From NCBI GenBank assembly GCA_003153575.1, contig PLZW01000035.1, forward strand, positions 176,148 through 240,147: 64,000 nt of DNA, written 5' to 3'. The stretch comes from Acidimicrobiaceae bacterium. GTDB lineage: Bacteria > Actinomycetota > Acidimicrobiia > Acidimicrobiales > RAAP-2. A program made the position numbers and the translations under genes. The notes under the pieces were generated by a model. That model ran no database searches, had not been told where the DNA came from, and was given only the letters and a program-made list of their open reading frames with translations. This document shows positions 53,251 to 62,842 of this stretch, in pieces. Position 1 is the stretch's first letter, and every line of letters starts with the position of its first letter.

Positions 53251-53538
53251 GTGGATTTCAGCCAGGAGCTTCGTGCCGCCGTGCTGTCAGGTGACATTAC
53301 GCTGACGTTCCGTTTGTGGCGGCGTCCCCACGTGAAACCTGGCGGTCGGTACCGCGTCGGCGACGGTCAGATCGAAGTCGATTCGGTCGAGCTGATCCCA
53401 TTCGCATTCATCGACGAAGCTGACCTGCGCCGATCTGGCGAATCAGACCTGGAGTCACTTCGAATACGCGCCGCCCATGCCGGGCCCATCCACGATGAAA
53501 CCGCCCTTTACCGGATCGAGTTCCACATCGTGAGTTAG
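53251..53538 (+). CDS. ASCH/PUA-like small protein
   Basis: A 95-residue protein with GTG start 6 nt after TACGGT (leaderless). It begins FSQELRAAVLSGDITLTFRLWRRPHVKPGGRYRVGDG, like ASCH domains, in which a basic groove binds RNA or nucleotides. VDSVELIPFAFIDEADLRRSGE continues the fold. RNA-linked or nucleotide-hydrolysing roles are known for related proteins; not assignable here. It converges on an aldo/keto reductase gene. Confidence 0.65.
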   Translation: MDFSQELRAAVLSGDITLTFRLWRRPHVKPGGRYRVGDGQIEVDSVELIPFAFIDEADLRRSGESDLESLRIRAAHAGPIHDETALYRIEFHIVS

Positions 53539-53561
53539 GTTGCTGGCGCTCGGAGCCCCAG

Positions 53562-54596
53562 TCAGTACCTAGGGGGACGGCGACGCCGCCAGGCCTGGGT
53601 GATCGAGGGCGGGTCGTAGCCGGCATCTTCGGCGAGGAGGTTCTGCCCGGGTGGCACGATGTTGTCGATTTGGTCCAGGACCTCGGCGTCGAGGGTCACG
53701 TCCGCCGCCCCGATCTGGCTCTCGAGGTGCTCCATGGTGCGAGGTCCGATGATCGCTGACGTCACTGCAGGATGGTTGGTGACGAAGGCCAGTGCCAGGT
53801 GGATCAAGCTGATCCCGGACTTGTCCGCCAGATTGGCCAAGGCGTCGGCGGCGTCGAGCTTGGCCTGGTTGCCGGGCTTGGACAGGTCGTAGCGGTCGGG
53901 CAGCATCGCCGACCGCCGGCTGCCGAGCTCGCTGCCGTCCTTGCGCCACTTGCCGGACAGCCATCCGCCGGCCAGCGGACTCCACGGGATGACCCCCATG
54001 CCGTACTTGAGGCAGACAGGCAGGACCTCGGCCTCGACGCCGCGGGCCAATAACGAGTACGGCGGTTGTTCGCAGACGAACCGCTCCCGCTGCCGCCGCT
54101 CGGCCGTCCATTGGGCTTCGACGATCGATGAGGCCGGGAACGTCGAAGACCCGGCATACCGGACCTTTCCCTGGCGGATCAGGTCGGTCAGGCCCGCCAG
54201 GGTCTCGTCCACGTCCATCTCGGGATCGGGCCTGTGGATCTGATACAGGTCGATGTAGTCGGTGCCGAGACGTCGCAGACTGTTCTCGCATTCCCGGATG
54301 ATCCATCGCCGGGAGTTTCCCTGCTCGTTGGGATCGAAGCTCATCGCCCCGTGGACCTTGGTGGCCAGGATGACGTTGTCACGCCGACCGGCCAGTGCCT
54401 TGCCGACGATCTCCTCCGATTCGCCGGCCGAATACATGTCCGCGGTATCAACGAAGTTGATCCCGGCGTCGAGGGCGGCGTGGATGATCCGGATCGAGTC
54501 CTCGTGGTCGGGGTTGCCCCACGCCCCGAACATCATGGCGCCGAGGCACAGTTGGCTCACCTTGATCCCGGTCGATCCCAGGTTGCGGTTCTTCAT
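53562..54596 (-). CDS. Aldo/keto reductase
   Basis: NADPH-dependent aldo/keto reductase of 344 residues, (beta/alpha)8 fold. The tetrad is seen: Asp and Tyr in DTADMYSAGES, Lys in LATKVHGAM and His in YQIHRPDPEMD. The cofactor-binding end AFVTNHPAVTSAIIGPRTMEHLESQI is typical of the AKR 'potassium-channel beta/Gcy' group. GAGGAGGAA precedes the ATG. Reduces aldehydes or ketones; physiological substrate unknown. Fits the detoxification theme of this stretch. Confidence 0.92.
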   Translation of the reverse strand: MKNRNLGSTGIKVSQLCLGAMMFGAWGNPDHEDSIRIIHAALDAGINFVDTADMYSAGESEEIVGKALAGRRDNVILATKVHGAMSFDPNEQGNSRRWIIRECENSLRRLGTDYIDLYQIHRPDPEMDVDETLAGLTDLIRQGKVRYAGSSTFPASSIVEAQWTAERRQRERFVCEQPPYSLLARGVEAEVLPVCLKYGMGVIPWSPLAGGWLSGKWRKDGSELGSRRSAMLPDRYDLSKPGNQAKLDAADALANLADKSGISLIHLALAFVTNHPAVTSAIIGPRTMEHLESQIGAADVTLDAEVLDQIDNIVPPGQNLLAEDAGYDPPSITQAWRRRRPPRY

Positions 54597-54851
54597 CGAA
54601 TCGTTCCTCCTCTTGGCGCGGCACGTCTACAGAGCACCTTATCTTTTCGTTTGCTCTCATCCTCGAGGCGGCTCAGCACGTGGGTCGCCGGCATGCGCTC
54701 CCGGGATCGGTGCGAGTTCAGGGGGCATTCTTCAATCAGACGGTGCCCGCCAGTCCCCCTGCTCCCGACCCTGTGTGGGGGCTCCAACGTCGATCTGGAC
54801 GAAGTATGCCCCGAAAGCCCATCTGGTGCCTCAGCTTGAAAGGCGCCGCGT

Positions 54852-55334
54852 TTATCCTCGGGCCGCGGTCTCGATGGCAGCGATGTCGATCTTGGTCATC
54901 GTCATCATCGCATCCATAGACCTCTTTGCAGCGGCCGTGTCCTGGCTGTTCATCGCCTCCAGCAAGGCTCGAGGTGTGATTTGCCAGGAGAAGCCCCACC
55001 GGTCTCTGCACCAGCCACACACACTCTCTTCACCTCCATTGTCGACGATCGCGCTCCAATACCGGTCAGTCTCGGACTGGTCGTCGGTCAGCACCATGAA
55101 GCTGACGGCCTCGTTCGGAACGAAGTTCGGTCCACCGTTCAGACCCACGAATGATCGACCAAGCACGGTGAATTCGACCGTCAGCTCGTTCCCGGCTGAT
55201 CCCTCCGGATATTCCGATGGAGCCAGGTGGACTGCGTCGACGTGGCTGCTGGGAAAGGTCCTCGCGTAGAACTCAGCTGCCGTGCGGGCCTCACCGTGAT
55301 CGAACCACAGGCAAGTCGCCAGTTTGTCGGACAT
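54852..55334 (-). CDS. VOC family protein (PhnB-like)
   Basis: A 160-residue glyoxalase-fold protein of the PhnB/3-demethylubiquinone-methyltransferase-like type. It contains LATCLWFDHGEARTAAEFYARTFP, VEFTVLGRSFVGLNGGPNFV and SFMVLTDDQSETDRYW, then EESVCGWCRDRWGFSWQITP near the end. ATG 55334 is four residues inside the track ORF. Such proteins are often annotated as methyltransferases, but they have no SAM motif. Function unknown. Confidence 0.85.
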   Translation of the reverse strand: MSDKLATCLWFDHGEARTAAEFYARTFPSSHVDAVHLAPSEYPEGSAGNELTVEFTVLGRSFVGLNGGPNFVPNEAVSFMVLTDDQSETDRYWSAIVDNGGEESVCGWCRDRWGFSWQITPRALLEAMNSQDTAAAKRSMDAMMTMTKIDIAAIETAARG

Positions 55335-55550
55335 CCAAAACCTCAACTCTCTCTCGGGAGCCGTGAACGCATTCTCGGAAAGCCCCGTTAGTTTTGTTCA
55401 ATTCCCGTAGCAATGTGGCCCGTCCAAGCCCGGCTCATCGGTTCCTGGCCCTTCGTCGCTCCCCGTCGGTCCGGTGCGATTCGATTCGGTCGAACTGTCC
55501 GGTCCATTCGGTGAGAACTACTGCACCACCGCTCGGTCTATGTTGCGGAT

Positions 55551-56048
55551 GTGCCTAAGTGGCGACTGGCCCTGGTGGTGGTGGCGAGCACGTTCGTAGC
55601 CGGATGTGCCTCGCCGTCGACGTCGGCCAATTCGACGCAACCGCCCGGCTCGTCACAAATCTCGGCGACCACGCAAGGGATTGCCGAGCCGTCAACGAGC
55701 CACTCTGGCCCGGGGTGTGCGAGCGGAACGGTCAGCGTGGAGGAGCAACCCAGTGAGGCCGTGACCCTGGTCTGCGTGACAGTTGGTTCGATCCTGATGC
55801 TGACTGGTGGCTATGGAGGGTCCGGTGGATCTTGGCCCGGACCCCCGACCATCTCAAACGGTCGGGTATTGGCACTGATGTCGAGTGGCGCCAACGGCAT
55901 TGTCTTCAAGGCCCATCTCAGAGCGATCGGAGTCGGGTCTGCCATCGTCGAGGTACCTTTCGTTGCAGGTCCCGATGTGTGCAACCCCACCCCGTGCACC
56001 CCCATACCGGGGCGACCACTGGACTGGAAGGTCACGGTTGTCGGATAG
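55551..56048 (+). CDS. Putative lipoprotein
   Basis: A 165-residue exported protein, GTG start 6 nt after TATGTT. The signal segment WRLALVVVASTFVAGCASP ends in a lipobox. A Ser/Thr linker (STSANSTQPPGSS) follows, then a beta-rich domain with cysteines in PGCASG, TLVCVT, DVCNPTPCTP, probably two disulfides. No family recognised. Surface-anchored location expected. Confidence 0.65.
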   Translation: MPKWRLALVVVASTFVAGCASPSTSANSTQPPGSSQISATTQGIAEPSTSHSGPGCASGTVSVEEQPSEAVTLVCVTVGSILMLTGGYGGSGGSWPGPPTISNGRVLALMSSGANGIVFKAHLRAIGVGSAIVEVPFVAGPDVCNPTPCTPIPGRPLDWKVTVVG

Positions 56049-56288
56049 CTCGGAGCTGCCGATTGCGCCCGGCTCCGGCGCCCTACCGGTGCCGGTCACG
56101 GCCAGCTAGCGGTTGGCAAGCAATCGTCCGCTGACAATGAGCCCACGGCCGGTGATCGGGGGCACGCCCGCCCCAGTGCCTCAGGCCATGGCCACGCCAC
56201 CGTGTAACACTTTGCCTAGAAGGGTGCCCCGACGCGCCCACCCGATATCTACGAGGATCCACTCGACGTCGTGGTGCGTCACGTCCGC

Positions 56289-57689
56289 CTACAGGTGGCT
56301 GAAACCGCCCGACTCCTCTGGGGTCATGGCGACGGACACGGGGTGCCTGTCGAAGTGGTGGATGGATTCGCCGATGTCGTGGAGCAGGAGGAAAGCCAGG
56401 TCGTGGCTCACGTCCTGGCGGACCAGGATGCGCTGGACCGAAATGTCCGACACGGTGCCGGTCAGGGGATAGGCGGGTACCTGCCAGCCCTTGACCCGCA
56501 GACGGTCGGCCACGTCGTAGAGGGTGTACCCGGGGTCCTCACCCTCCTTGATGCGCCATGCCACCGACGGGATCCCGGTCAGCGGGTTGCCGTCGCACAG
56601 CAGTTCGAACGGTCCGAGCTTGACGATCTCTTCGGCGAGGAATTGGCTGACCCCGTAGCAGGAGTCGTGCACAGCCCGGTAGCCCTCGCGCCCCAGGCGC
56701 ACGAAGTAGTAGTACTGCGCCACGATCTGGCCGGCGGGGCGCGAGAAATTGATCTGGAAGACCGGCATGTCACCACCGAGATAGGTGACATGGAAGATCA
56801 GGTCATCGGGCAGATCCTCGGCATGGCGCCACAGCACCCACCCGACCCCGAGCGGGGCCAGCCCGAACTTGTGGCCAGAGGTGGAGATCGACTTCACCCG
56901 GGGGATCCGGAAGTCCCAGATCACGTCCGGCGCGCTGAACGGGGCGAGGAAGGCGCCCGAGGCGCCGTCCACGTGGATGTCGATATCGAGTCCGGTGTCG
57001 GCGGCGAGCTTGTCGAGCGCCTTGGCGATCTCCTGCACCGGCTCGTAGGTCCCGGTGTAGGTGACGCCGAAGGTGGGCACCACGAAGATGGTGTTCTCGT
57101 CGACCTGGGCCAGCATCTGCTCCACGTCCATGAAGTACTTGCCGGGCGACATCGGGATCTCGCGGATCTCGACGTCCCAGTAGCGGGCGAACTTGTGCCA
57201 CACCACCTGGACCGGGCCGCAGACGAAGTTGGGCGTGTCCGTCGCCTTGCCCGCAGCCTTGCGCTTCGCCCGCCACCGCCACAGGGCGGCCATGCCGCCC
57301 AACATGCACGCCTCCGATGACCCGATGGCCGAGCAGCCCACCGCACCACCCTCTTCCGGGGCGTTCCACAAGTGGGCCAGCATCTGGACGCAGCGCCGCT
57401 CGATCTCGGCCGTCTGGGGGTACTCGTCCTTGTCGATCATGTTCTTGTTCATCGACAGGTCCATGAGCTGGTGGACCTCGTCCTCCTCCCAGGTCTGGCA
57501 GAACGTGGCGAGGTTCTGTCGGGCGTTCCCGTCGAGCAGCAGCTCGTCGGAGATGGCCTCGAAGGCATCCTGCCGGCGCATCTCATTCGTCGGGAAGAGA
57601 TGCGACGGCAGGGTGGTCAGGAGGTCCTTGCCGGAGTAGACCGAGTCGAGGAGCTCGTTGCGCAGGGATTCGTGCTTGTGGAGGGGCAT
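56289..57689 (-). CDS. gadB: Glutamate decarboxylase
   Basis: PLP enzyme converting glutamate to GABA and CO2; 466 residues, the normal length. [18 protein letters not shown] binds the phosphate, [13 protein letters not shown] the PLP ring, and [14 protein letters not shown] supplies the Schiff-base lysine. ATG 57689 follows TACAAT by exactly 6 nt (leaderless, near-consensus -10); the track ORF adds ten residues. No antiporter gene is adjacent, so acid resistance is not directly supported; GABA shunt use is possible. Confidence 0.95.
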   Translation of the reverse strand: MPLHKHESLRNELLDSVYSGKDLLTTLPSHLFPTNEMRRQDAFEAISDELLLDGNARQNLATFCQTWEEDEVHQLMDLSMNKNMIDKDEYPQTAEIERRCVQMLAHLWNAPEEGGAVGCSAIGSSEACMLGGMAALWRWRAKRKAAGKATDTPNFVCGPVQVVWHKFARYWDVEIREIPMSPGKYFMDVEQMLAQVDENTIFVVPTFGVTYTGTYEPVQEIAKALDKLAADTGLDIDIHVDGASGAFLAPFSAPDVIWDFRIPRVKSISTSGHKFGLAPLGVGWVLWRHAEDLPDDLIFHVTYLGGDMPVFQINFSRPAGQIVAQYYYFVRLGREGYRAVHDSCYGVSQFLAEEIVKLGPFELLCDGNPLTGIPSVAWRIKEGEDPGYTLYDVADRLRVKGWQVPAYPLTGTVSDISVQRILVRQDVSHDLAFLLLHDIGESIHHFDRHPVSVAMTPEESGGFSHL

Positions 57690-57695
57690 GACTGG

Positions 57696-57701
57696 ATTGT
57701 A
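57696..57701 (-). promoter_or_regulatory. -10 element (TACAAT) of leaderless gadB
   Basis: TACAAT lies 6 nt before ATG 57689 on the minus strand, the closest match to TATAAT among the leaderless elements in this window. Confidence 0.55.
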
Positions 57702-57779
57702 GGCACGGCCACCGCCCACCGCTCATAGCCGTGTCGGGGCACGCGAACCGCTGTCGGAAGGCCACGCCGGCCCGCCGGT

Positions 57780-59171
57780 TCACACGTCGCTGATGGCGTG
57801 GACCTTGTTGGTGGCGATGGCCAGCTTCAGGGCCTCGTGGTCGAGTTCGTTCTGGTCGGCGTAGGCCGAAGCGAACGAGCACATGGCCTCGTCGAACCGG
57901 GTGCCGGCGCCGAGGTAGGAGCCGATGGCCAAGGCGTCGCCGGACCGGGCGTGACCGAGGGCCAGGACCCAGCCGCACATCTGGGCGTAGATCTCGAACA
58001 TGGCGGGTGCCATGTTCTCGACGTCGGGGGAGAGCTTCCAATCCCACATCTGGCGGAAGTAGAAGTCGCGCTGGACACCGTCGATGCCGACCAAGGTGTC
58101 CCATCCGAGGAAGATGTCGCTGGCGCTCTGGACGAGGCGCTGGCCCTGCACCACCCGCTCACCCATGGTCCGGTACACGCTCGGCTGGAGGAAGGGCTCG
58201 GCCACCGAGTGCTCGGCCTCCTTGACCTGCAGCACCAGGGGGTCGCCCTCGTCGCGGCCGGCGAAGAGCGCGACCCAGCAGCGGGCGCCGACCGAACCGA
58301 CCCCGACCACTTTTCGGGCGAGATCGGCGAACTGGTAGCGGCTGAGCAGGTGCTGGCGGTCCCCGGCCAGGGTGACGCGATAGGCGTCGAGCGCGCCGAG
58401 CAGGCCGTCGATCGTCTTGGCCCCGTCACCGGCATCGACCAGGTCGTCGATGGGCGTCAGCAACGGCGGGTCGGCCCGGAACCGGAGCTTGCCGTCACGC
58501 TGCTCCGTCAGCTTGGCCACCGCCTTGAGGTGGTCCTTGCCCCGGGCCTTCTCCGCCCGCTGCTGGAATCCGGCGATCATGGGGGCGCCGGCTTCGGACC
58601 CCCACCGGTCGATCAGGGTGACGGCGTCGAGCCGCAGATACCAGACGTCGAGGTGGCGCATCCCCCCGAAGTCCCGGATCGCCTCGCGGTAGCCCTTCGA
58701 CGACAGACCCACGAGCTTGCGGCACAATGGCTCGTCGAAGCCTCGGCTGCGCGCCGCCACCTCGATACTGGCCGCCAGGCGCTTGAGGTCCCACTCGAAC
58801 GGACCGGGGATGGTCTCGTCGAAGTCGTTGACGTCGAAGATCATGTCCCGCTCCGGGGACGCGAATCCGCCGAAGTTGACCAGGTGGGCGTCGGCGCACA
58901 GTTGGACGTCCAGGTGCGAGTGCTCCTCATGGGCCAGGTCGGCGGCCATCACCGCGGCCGCTCCCCGGAAGAAGGCGAACGGCGACGCGGCCATCCGCCC
59001 GTAGCGGATGGGGACCAGGTCGGGCACCCGGGTCACGGCCTGCAGGGCCAGGATGTCGAGGGGGTCGGTGCGGTCGGCCGGGGGGGCCCACTCGCCGTGC
59101 CTCGAGCGCGGGACCAGTTCGCGTGCCTGGCGTCCGTGGGCGGCTCGTTCCTCGGGAGTCTGTTGGGTCAT
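57780..59171 (-). CDS. DUF2252 family protein
   Basis: A 463-residue protein of the DUF2252 family, distantly kinase-like. The conserved core is LCADAHLVNFGGFASPERDMIFDVNDFDET, in which the Asp-His and DFDE residues resemble a phosphotransferase site. FEWDLKRLAAS and a C-terminal GWVLALGHARSGDA also match. ATG 59171 follows GATGAT by 6 nt; the track ORF adds 12 residues. Enzymatic activity is not established for the family. It is preceded on the same strand by the LapA-like gene. Confidence 0.85.
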   Translation of the reverse strand: MTQQTPEERAAHGRQARELVPRSRHGEWAPPADRTDPLDILALQAVTRVPDLVPIRYGRMAASPFAFFRGAAAVMAADLAHEEHSHLDVQLCADAHLVNFGGFASPERDMIFDVNDFDETIPGPFEWDLKRLAASIEVAARSRGFDEPLCRKLVGLSSKGYREAIRDFGGMRHLDVWYLRLDAVTLIDRWGSEAGAPMIAGFQQRAEKARGKDHLKAVAKLTEQRDGKLRFRADPPLLTPIDDLVDAGDGAKTIDGLLGALDAYRVTLAGDRQHLLSRYQFADLARKVVGVGSVGARCWVALFAGRDEGDPLVLQVKEAEHSVAEPFLQPSVYRTMGERVVQGQRLVQSASDIFLGWDTLVGIDGVQRDFYFRQMWDWKLSPDVENMAPAMFEIYAQMCGWVLALGHARSGDALAIGSYLGAGTRFDEAMCSFASAYADQNELDHEALKLAIATNKVHAISDV

Positions 59172-59248
59172 GGGTCCATCATCGCGCCCCACCCGGTGGT
59201 CGACCACCGGTGCCGGCTCGACCGGTGCGATCTCCCCGTGGGACCCGG

Positions 59249-59512
59249 CTACTCCTTCTTCTTCCGGCGCTTCCTGAGCGCGATGACCAGGCGGTCGACC
59301 AGTACGCCGAGCACGGCCGATACCAGGATCACCCAGATCAGGCTGGTGGAGTGGTGGAAGAAGACGAAGTTGACCTTGACATCGCTCGAGTTCCCGATGA
59401 TGAAGGCGATCAGCAGGACGAGGCCGAGGGCGAAGACGACCAGCCGGGCAATCTCACGGTTGTCACGCTTGGTGCCCGATCTGCCCCCGGACCGTTCTGG
59501 TGCCTCTGCCAT
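59249..59512 (-). CDS. LapA-domain (DUF1049) small membrane protein
   Basis: An 87-residue protein with two helices (about 23-43 and 57-78) and the LapA-domain pattern FIIGNSSDVKVNFVFF between them; the tail is strongly basic (RKRRKKKE). GAGGAG precedes the ATG. LapA proteins take part in lipopolysaccharide assembly in Gram-negatives; in actinobacteria the role is unknown. Located between DUF2252 and nuoN. Confidence 0.8.
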   Translation of the reverse strand: MAEAPERSGGRSGTKRDNREIARLVVFALGLVLLIAFIIGNSSDVKVNFVFFHHSTSLIWVILVSAVLGVLVDRLVIALRKRRKKKE

Positions 59513-59612
59513 GCCGTGCTCCTCGGTTCGCGCCGCCGGGATCGACAGTACCGCCGTAACGGGACTGCCGCCGGGATGCGGGTGCGGCCCGCGGCAAGGG
59601 GCGGTGGGACTA

Positions 59613-61259
59613 CTAGCGCAGAAGGAGCAGCGTGGCCTGGTGGGCGAAGTTCAAAATGGGACCGGGGATGACCCCGAACACCACGGTGAACGCCACGCAG
59701 GTGCCGATGGCCACCTTGGTGAGAGCCGGGACCGGCACCGGTCCATGGGCCGCGACGTCGGCCTCGGGCGCAGCATCGGTCAGGACCTGGATGCTGGCCG
59801 GCTGGTCGTCGGGAGCGGACCTGGCCCCGGAGCCGTAGGTGTCCGCGGCATCCGGGCCGTTCGTGGTGCCCGCCTCGTCGTCGGGGATGTCACCCACCGG
59901 GCCGACGGGCGAGAACATGGTGACGGCCAGGCGTAGGTAGAAGAAGGCGGCGACGGCGCCGGACAGCATGGCGATGACGGCCAACGAGTAGCCCTGGTCG
60001 GCCACCGAGGCCTCGATGACACCCAGCTTGGCCAGGAAACCGGTGGTGAACGGTGCACCGGCCTGGCCGAGCAGCAGCACGGCGAACGACAGGGCCAGGA
60101 GTGGCTGGCGTTTGGCCAGCCCCCGGTAGTCGGTGATCGAGGACCGGGTGTCGCCCCGACCGGCCACCACGGTGATGACGGCGAACGTGCCGATGACCAT
60201 GAACAGGTAGGTGAACACGTAGTAGAGCGAGGCCGACACGCCCCGGGCGCTGCACGCCTCGACGCCCAAGAGGATGAAGCCGACGTGATTGATCGACGAG
60301 TAGGCCATCATCCGCTTCACGTCGCGCTGGGTCAATGCCACCACCGCTCCGAGTACCAGGCTCAGGCAGGCCAGCGCCCAGATGACGGGCTGCCAGTCGG
60401 CCCGCACGGTCGGGAAGGAGGTGACGAACACCCGTAACAGTGCGGCGAAAGCCCCGACCTTGGCCACCGCGGCCATGAACCCGGCGACCGGCGACGGCGA
60501 GCCCTCGTAGACGTCGGGCGACCACATGTGGAAGGGCACCGCGGCGATCTTGAACCCGAAGCCGACGAGCAGGAGGGCCAGTCCGCCGAGCAGGACGCCG
60601 TTGTGGACGATCACGTTGCGCGACAGGTAGTCGGCGATCTGGACCAGGTTGGTCGTGCCCGTGGCGCCGTAGGTGAGGGCGATGCCGTAGACGAAGACTG
60701 CGGAGGAGAAACCGCCGAGGACGAAGTACTTGAGCGCGGCTTCGCCCGACTCGGCCCGCCGGTGGTTGAAGGCGGCCAGCACATACAGGGCGATGGACAG
60801 GATCTCGAGGCCCAGGAAGATCACGATGAGGTCGTTGGCCGCCCCCATCATCATCGCCCCTGACGCCGACACCATGGCCAGCACGTGGAATTCGGGACCG
60901 TCGATGCCCTCGCGTCGCAGGTAGCCGTCGCCCACCAGGGCGGTCAGGAGCATGGCGATCGACACGGCGATCTGGATGAAGACGTCGAACCCGTCGAAGG
61001 CGATGGCGCCGGCGATGGTGACCGAGGGGCCGTGGGTGGCCACGTGGTCCCACTGGACGAGGGCGGCCACCAGTGCCGCGGCCGACACCGTCACGGCCAC
61101 GATGGTGCCCGACCGGGCGTCCATGATGCGCTTCAGCAGGGACGACACCACCATGAGCCCGATAGCCCCGCCCAGCATGATCAACATGGGCAGGATGCTC
61201 AGGTAGTCCACGTGCGGCACGTGGATGGTGGGTGCCGCCGAGGCCACCAGGCCGGTCAC
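59613..61259 (-). CDS. nuoN: NADH-quinone oxidoreductase subunit N
   Basis: Antiporter-like proton-pumping subunit of complex I, 548 residues with about fourteen helices. It has LEILSIALYVLAAFNHRRAESGEAALKYFVLGGFSS, the region with the conserved glutamate and lysine, then FKIAAVPFHMWSPDVYEGSPSPVAGFMA with the second lysine. Between the last two helices there is a hydrophilic segment of about 60 residues (DIPDDEAGTTNGPDAADTYG ...) that is absent from E. coli NuoN. Its start overlaps the nuoM stop by 4 nt. Last gene of the visible nuoLMN set. Confidence 0.94.
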   Translation of the reverse strand: MTGLVASAAPTIHVPHVDYLSILPMLIMLGGAIGLMVVSSLLKRIMDARSGTIVAVTVSAAALVAALVQWDHVATHGPSVTIAGAIAFDGFDVFIQIAVSIAMLLTALVGDGYLRREGIDGPEFHVLAMVSASGAMMMGAANDLIVIFLGLEILSIALYVLAAFNHRRAESGEAALKYFVLGGFSSAVFVYGIALTYGATGTTNLVQIADYLSRNVIVHNGVLLGGLALLLVGFGFKIAAVPFHMWSPDVYEGSPSPVAGFMAAVAKVGAFAALLRVFVTSFPTVRADWQPVIWALACLSLVLGAVVALTQRDVKRMMAYSSINHVGFILLGVEACSARGVSASLYYVFTYLFMVIGTFAVITVVAGRGDTRSSITDYRGLAKRQPLLALSFAVLLLGQAGAPFTTGFLAKLGVIEASVADQGYSLAVIAMLSGAVAAFFYLRLAVTMFSPVGPVGDIPDDEAGTTNGPDAADTYGSGARSAPDDQPASIQVLTDAAPEADVAAHGPVPVPALTKVAIGTCVAFTVVFGVIPGPILNFAHQATLLLLR

Positions 61260-62842
61260 TTGGAGCCTCCCGTCGCCCGGTTGGCCGAGGTCGCCGACCC
61301 CGGGGTCCGGATGGCCACCACCGGGTTGCGCAGGTCGGCCGGCACCGGGGTGTGGGTGACCTGGTCCACGTGGATCACGAGGCGGTCGACCGAGGGGGTG
61401 ATCCGGTCGAGGACCGGCTTCGGGAACACGCCGAGCAGGACGATCAGCACCATCAGCGGCGCCACGATCAGGCGCTCGTTGACCGACAGGTCGCGGGTGG
61501 TGGTGTCCTCGGCGGTGGGCTCACCGTGGAAGACCTGCTGAAAGCCCCAGAGCAGGTAGATGGCGGCCACGATCAACCCGACCGAGGCGGCCACGGCCCA
61601 CCAACGGTGGGCCACGAAGGTGCCGAGGAGGATCAGGAACTCGCCCACGAAGCCGTTGAGGCCGGGCACGCCGATCGAGGCCAGCATGGCCAAGGTGAAG
61701 ACGCCGGCCAGCACCGGTGCGGGCGACTGGAGCCCCCGCAGCGAGCCGATCTGCCAGGTCTTCCGCCGCTCGTAGATCCAGCCGACCAGGATGAACAGCG
61801 TGGCCACGACCAGACCGTGGTTGACCATCTGGAGGACGCCGCCGCTCAGGCCCTGGCTGTTGAGGGCGAAGGTGCCGAGGGCGATGAAGCCGATCTGGGC
61901 CAGCGACGAGTAGGCCAACAGGCGCTTCAGGTCCCGCTGGGCGCAGGCCACCAGGGCGCCGTACACGATCCCGATGACCGCCAGGGTCAACAGCACGGGC
62001 GCCAGCGTGCGGCTGGCCTGGGGGAAGAGATTGAGGTCGAAGCGGATGACGCCGTAGGTGCCGAGCTTGGCCATGATCCCGACCAGCAGGATGGCACCGG
62101 CCGTCGGGGCCTCGGCGTAGGCGTCGGGCGACCAGGTGTGGAACGGGAAGATCGGCGCCTTCACGGCGAAGGCGGCGGTGAAGGCGCAGAACAGCAGGAC
62201 GCCCTCGGTGCCGGACAAGTGGGTGTGCATGAGCGCCGGGAGGTCGAAGGTCAGCACACCGGTCTGCGACTTGTGGATGAAGGCGATCGCCACGATCCCG
62301 ACAAGCAGGAAGGCCGAGCCGGCGAACGTGTAGACGAAGAACTTGATGGCCGCGTAGCCGCGCCGGGCGAAGCCCCACCCGCCGATGAGGAAGTAGGACG
62401 GGACCAGGGTCAACTCGAAGAACAGGAAGAACAGGATCAGGTCGAGGGAGATGAAGCTCCCCATGCACGCCGCCTCCAACAGGAGCACCCAGGCCACGAA
62501 CGCCCGGGTGTCGCGTCGGGCCCGGGCCCCCAGCATGGTGAGCGGGAACAGCACGCCCGTCAGCACGACCAGGAACAGCGAGATGCCGTCGACGCCCACC
62601 GACCAGTGGATGCCGAGCCCGGTGGCCCAATTGTGCTCACTGACCATCTGGTAGCCGGCGACGCCGGACTTGAAGGCGACCAGGACAGCGATCGACACGG
62701 TCAGCGTGACCACGGTCACGGCCACGCCCAGCGCCTCGTGGAACCAGGAGGCCACACCCTTCTTCGGGACGACGGCCACCACGGCGGCACCGATGGCCGG
62801 GACCAGCACCAGGACGGTCAGGTACGGGAAGTCGGCGGCCAT
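61256..62842 (-). CDS. nuoM: NADH-quinone oxidoreductase subunit M
   Basis: Second antiporter-like subunit of complex I, 528 residues. It contains LFFLFFELTLVPSYFLIGGWG with the conserved glutamate and FAVKAPIFPFHTWSPDAYAEAP with the lysine, plus LLAYSSLAQIGFIALGTF. ATG 62842 shares one base with the nuoL stop (TGATG); the 905-residue ORF in the track continues in a nuoL shadow frame. The C-terminus has a long polar tail ending RTPGSATSANRATGGSK. Confidence 0.95.
   Translation of the reverse strand: MAADFPYLTVLVLVPAIGAAVVAVVPKKGVASWFHEALGVAVTVVTLTVSIAVLVAFKSGVAGYQMVSEHNWATGLGIHWSVGVDGISLFLVVLTGVLFPLTMLGARARRDTRAFVAWVLLLEAACMGSFISLDLILFFLFFELTLVPSYFLIGGWGFARRGYAAIKFFVYTFAGSAFLLVGIVAIAFIHKSQTGVLTFDLPALMHTHLSGTEGVLLFCAFTAAFAVKAPIFPFHTWSPDAYAEAPTAGAILLVGIMAKLGTYGVIRFDLNLFPQASRTLAPVLLTLAVIGIVYGALVACAQRDLKRLLAYSSLAQIGFIALGTFALNSQGLSGGVLQMVNHGLVVATLFILVGWIYERRKTWQIGSLRGLQSPAPVLAGVFTLAMLASIGVPGLNGFVGEFLILLGTFVAHRWWAVAASVGLIVAAIYLLWGFQQVFHGEPTAEDTTTRDLSVNERLIVAPLMVLIVLLGVFPKPVLDRITPSVDRLVIHVDQVTHTPVPADLRNPVVAIRTPGSATSANRATGGSK

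Noticed and set aside
56049-56288. Gap between the lipoprotein and gadB as a possible small gene
   Set aside because: Read on both strands; only short, unsupported frames and no clear RNA structure were seen.
57798-59936. 712-residue + strand ORF
   Set aside because: Antisense to DUF2252 and the nuoN end; low-complexity composition.
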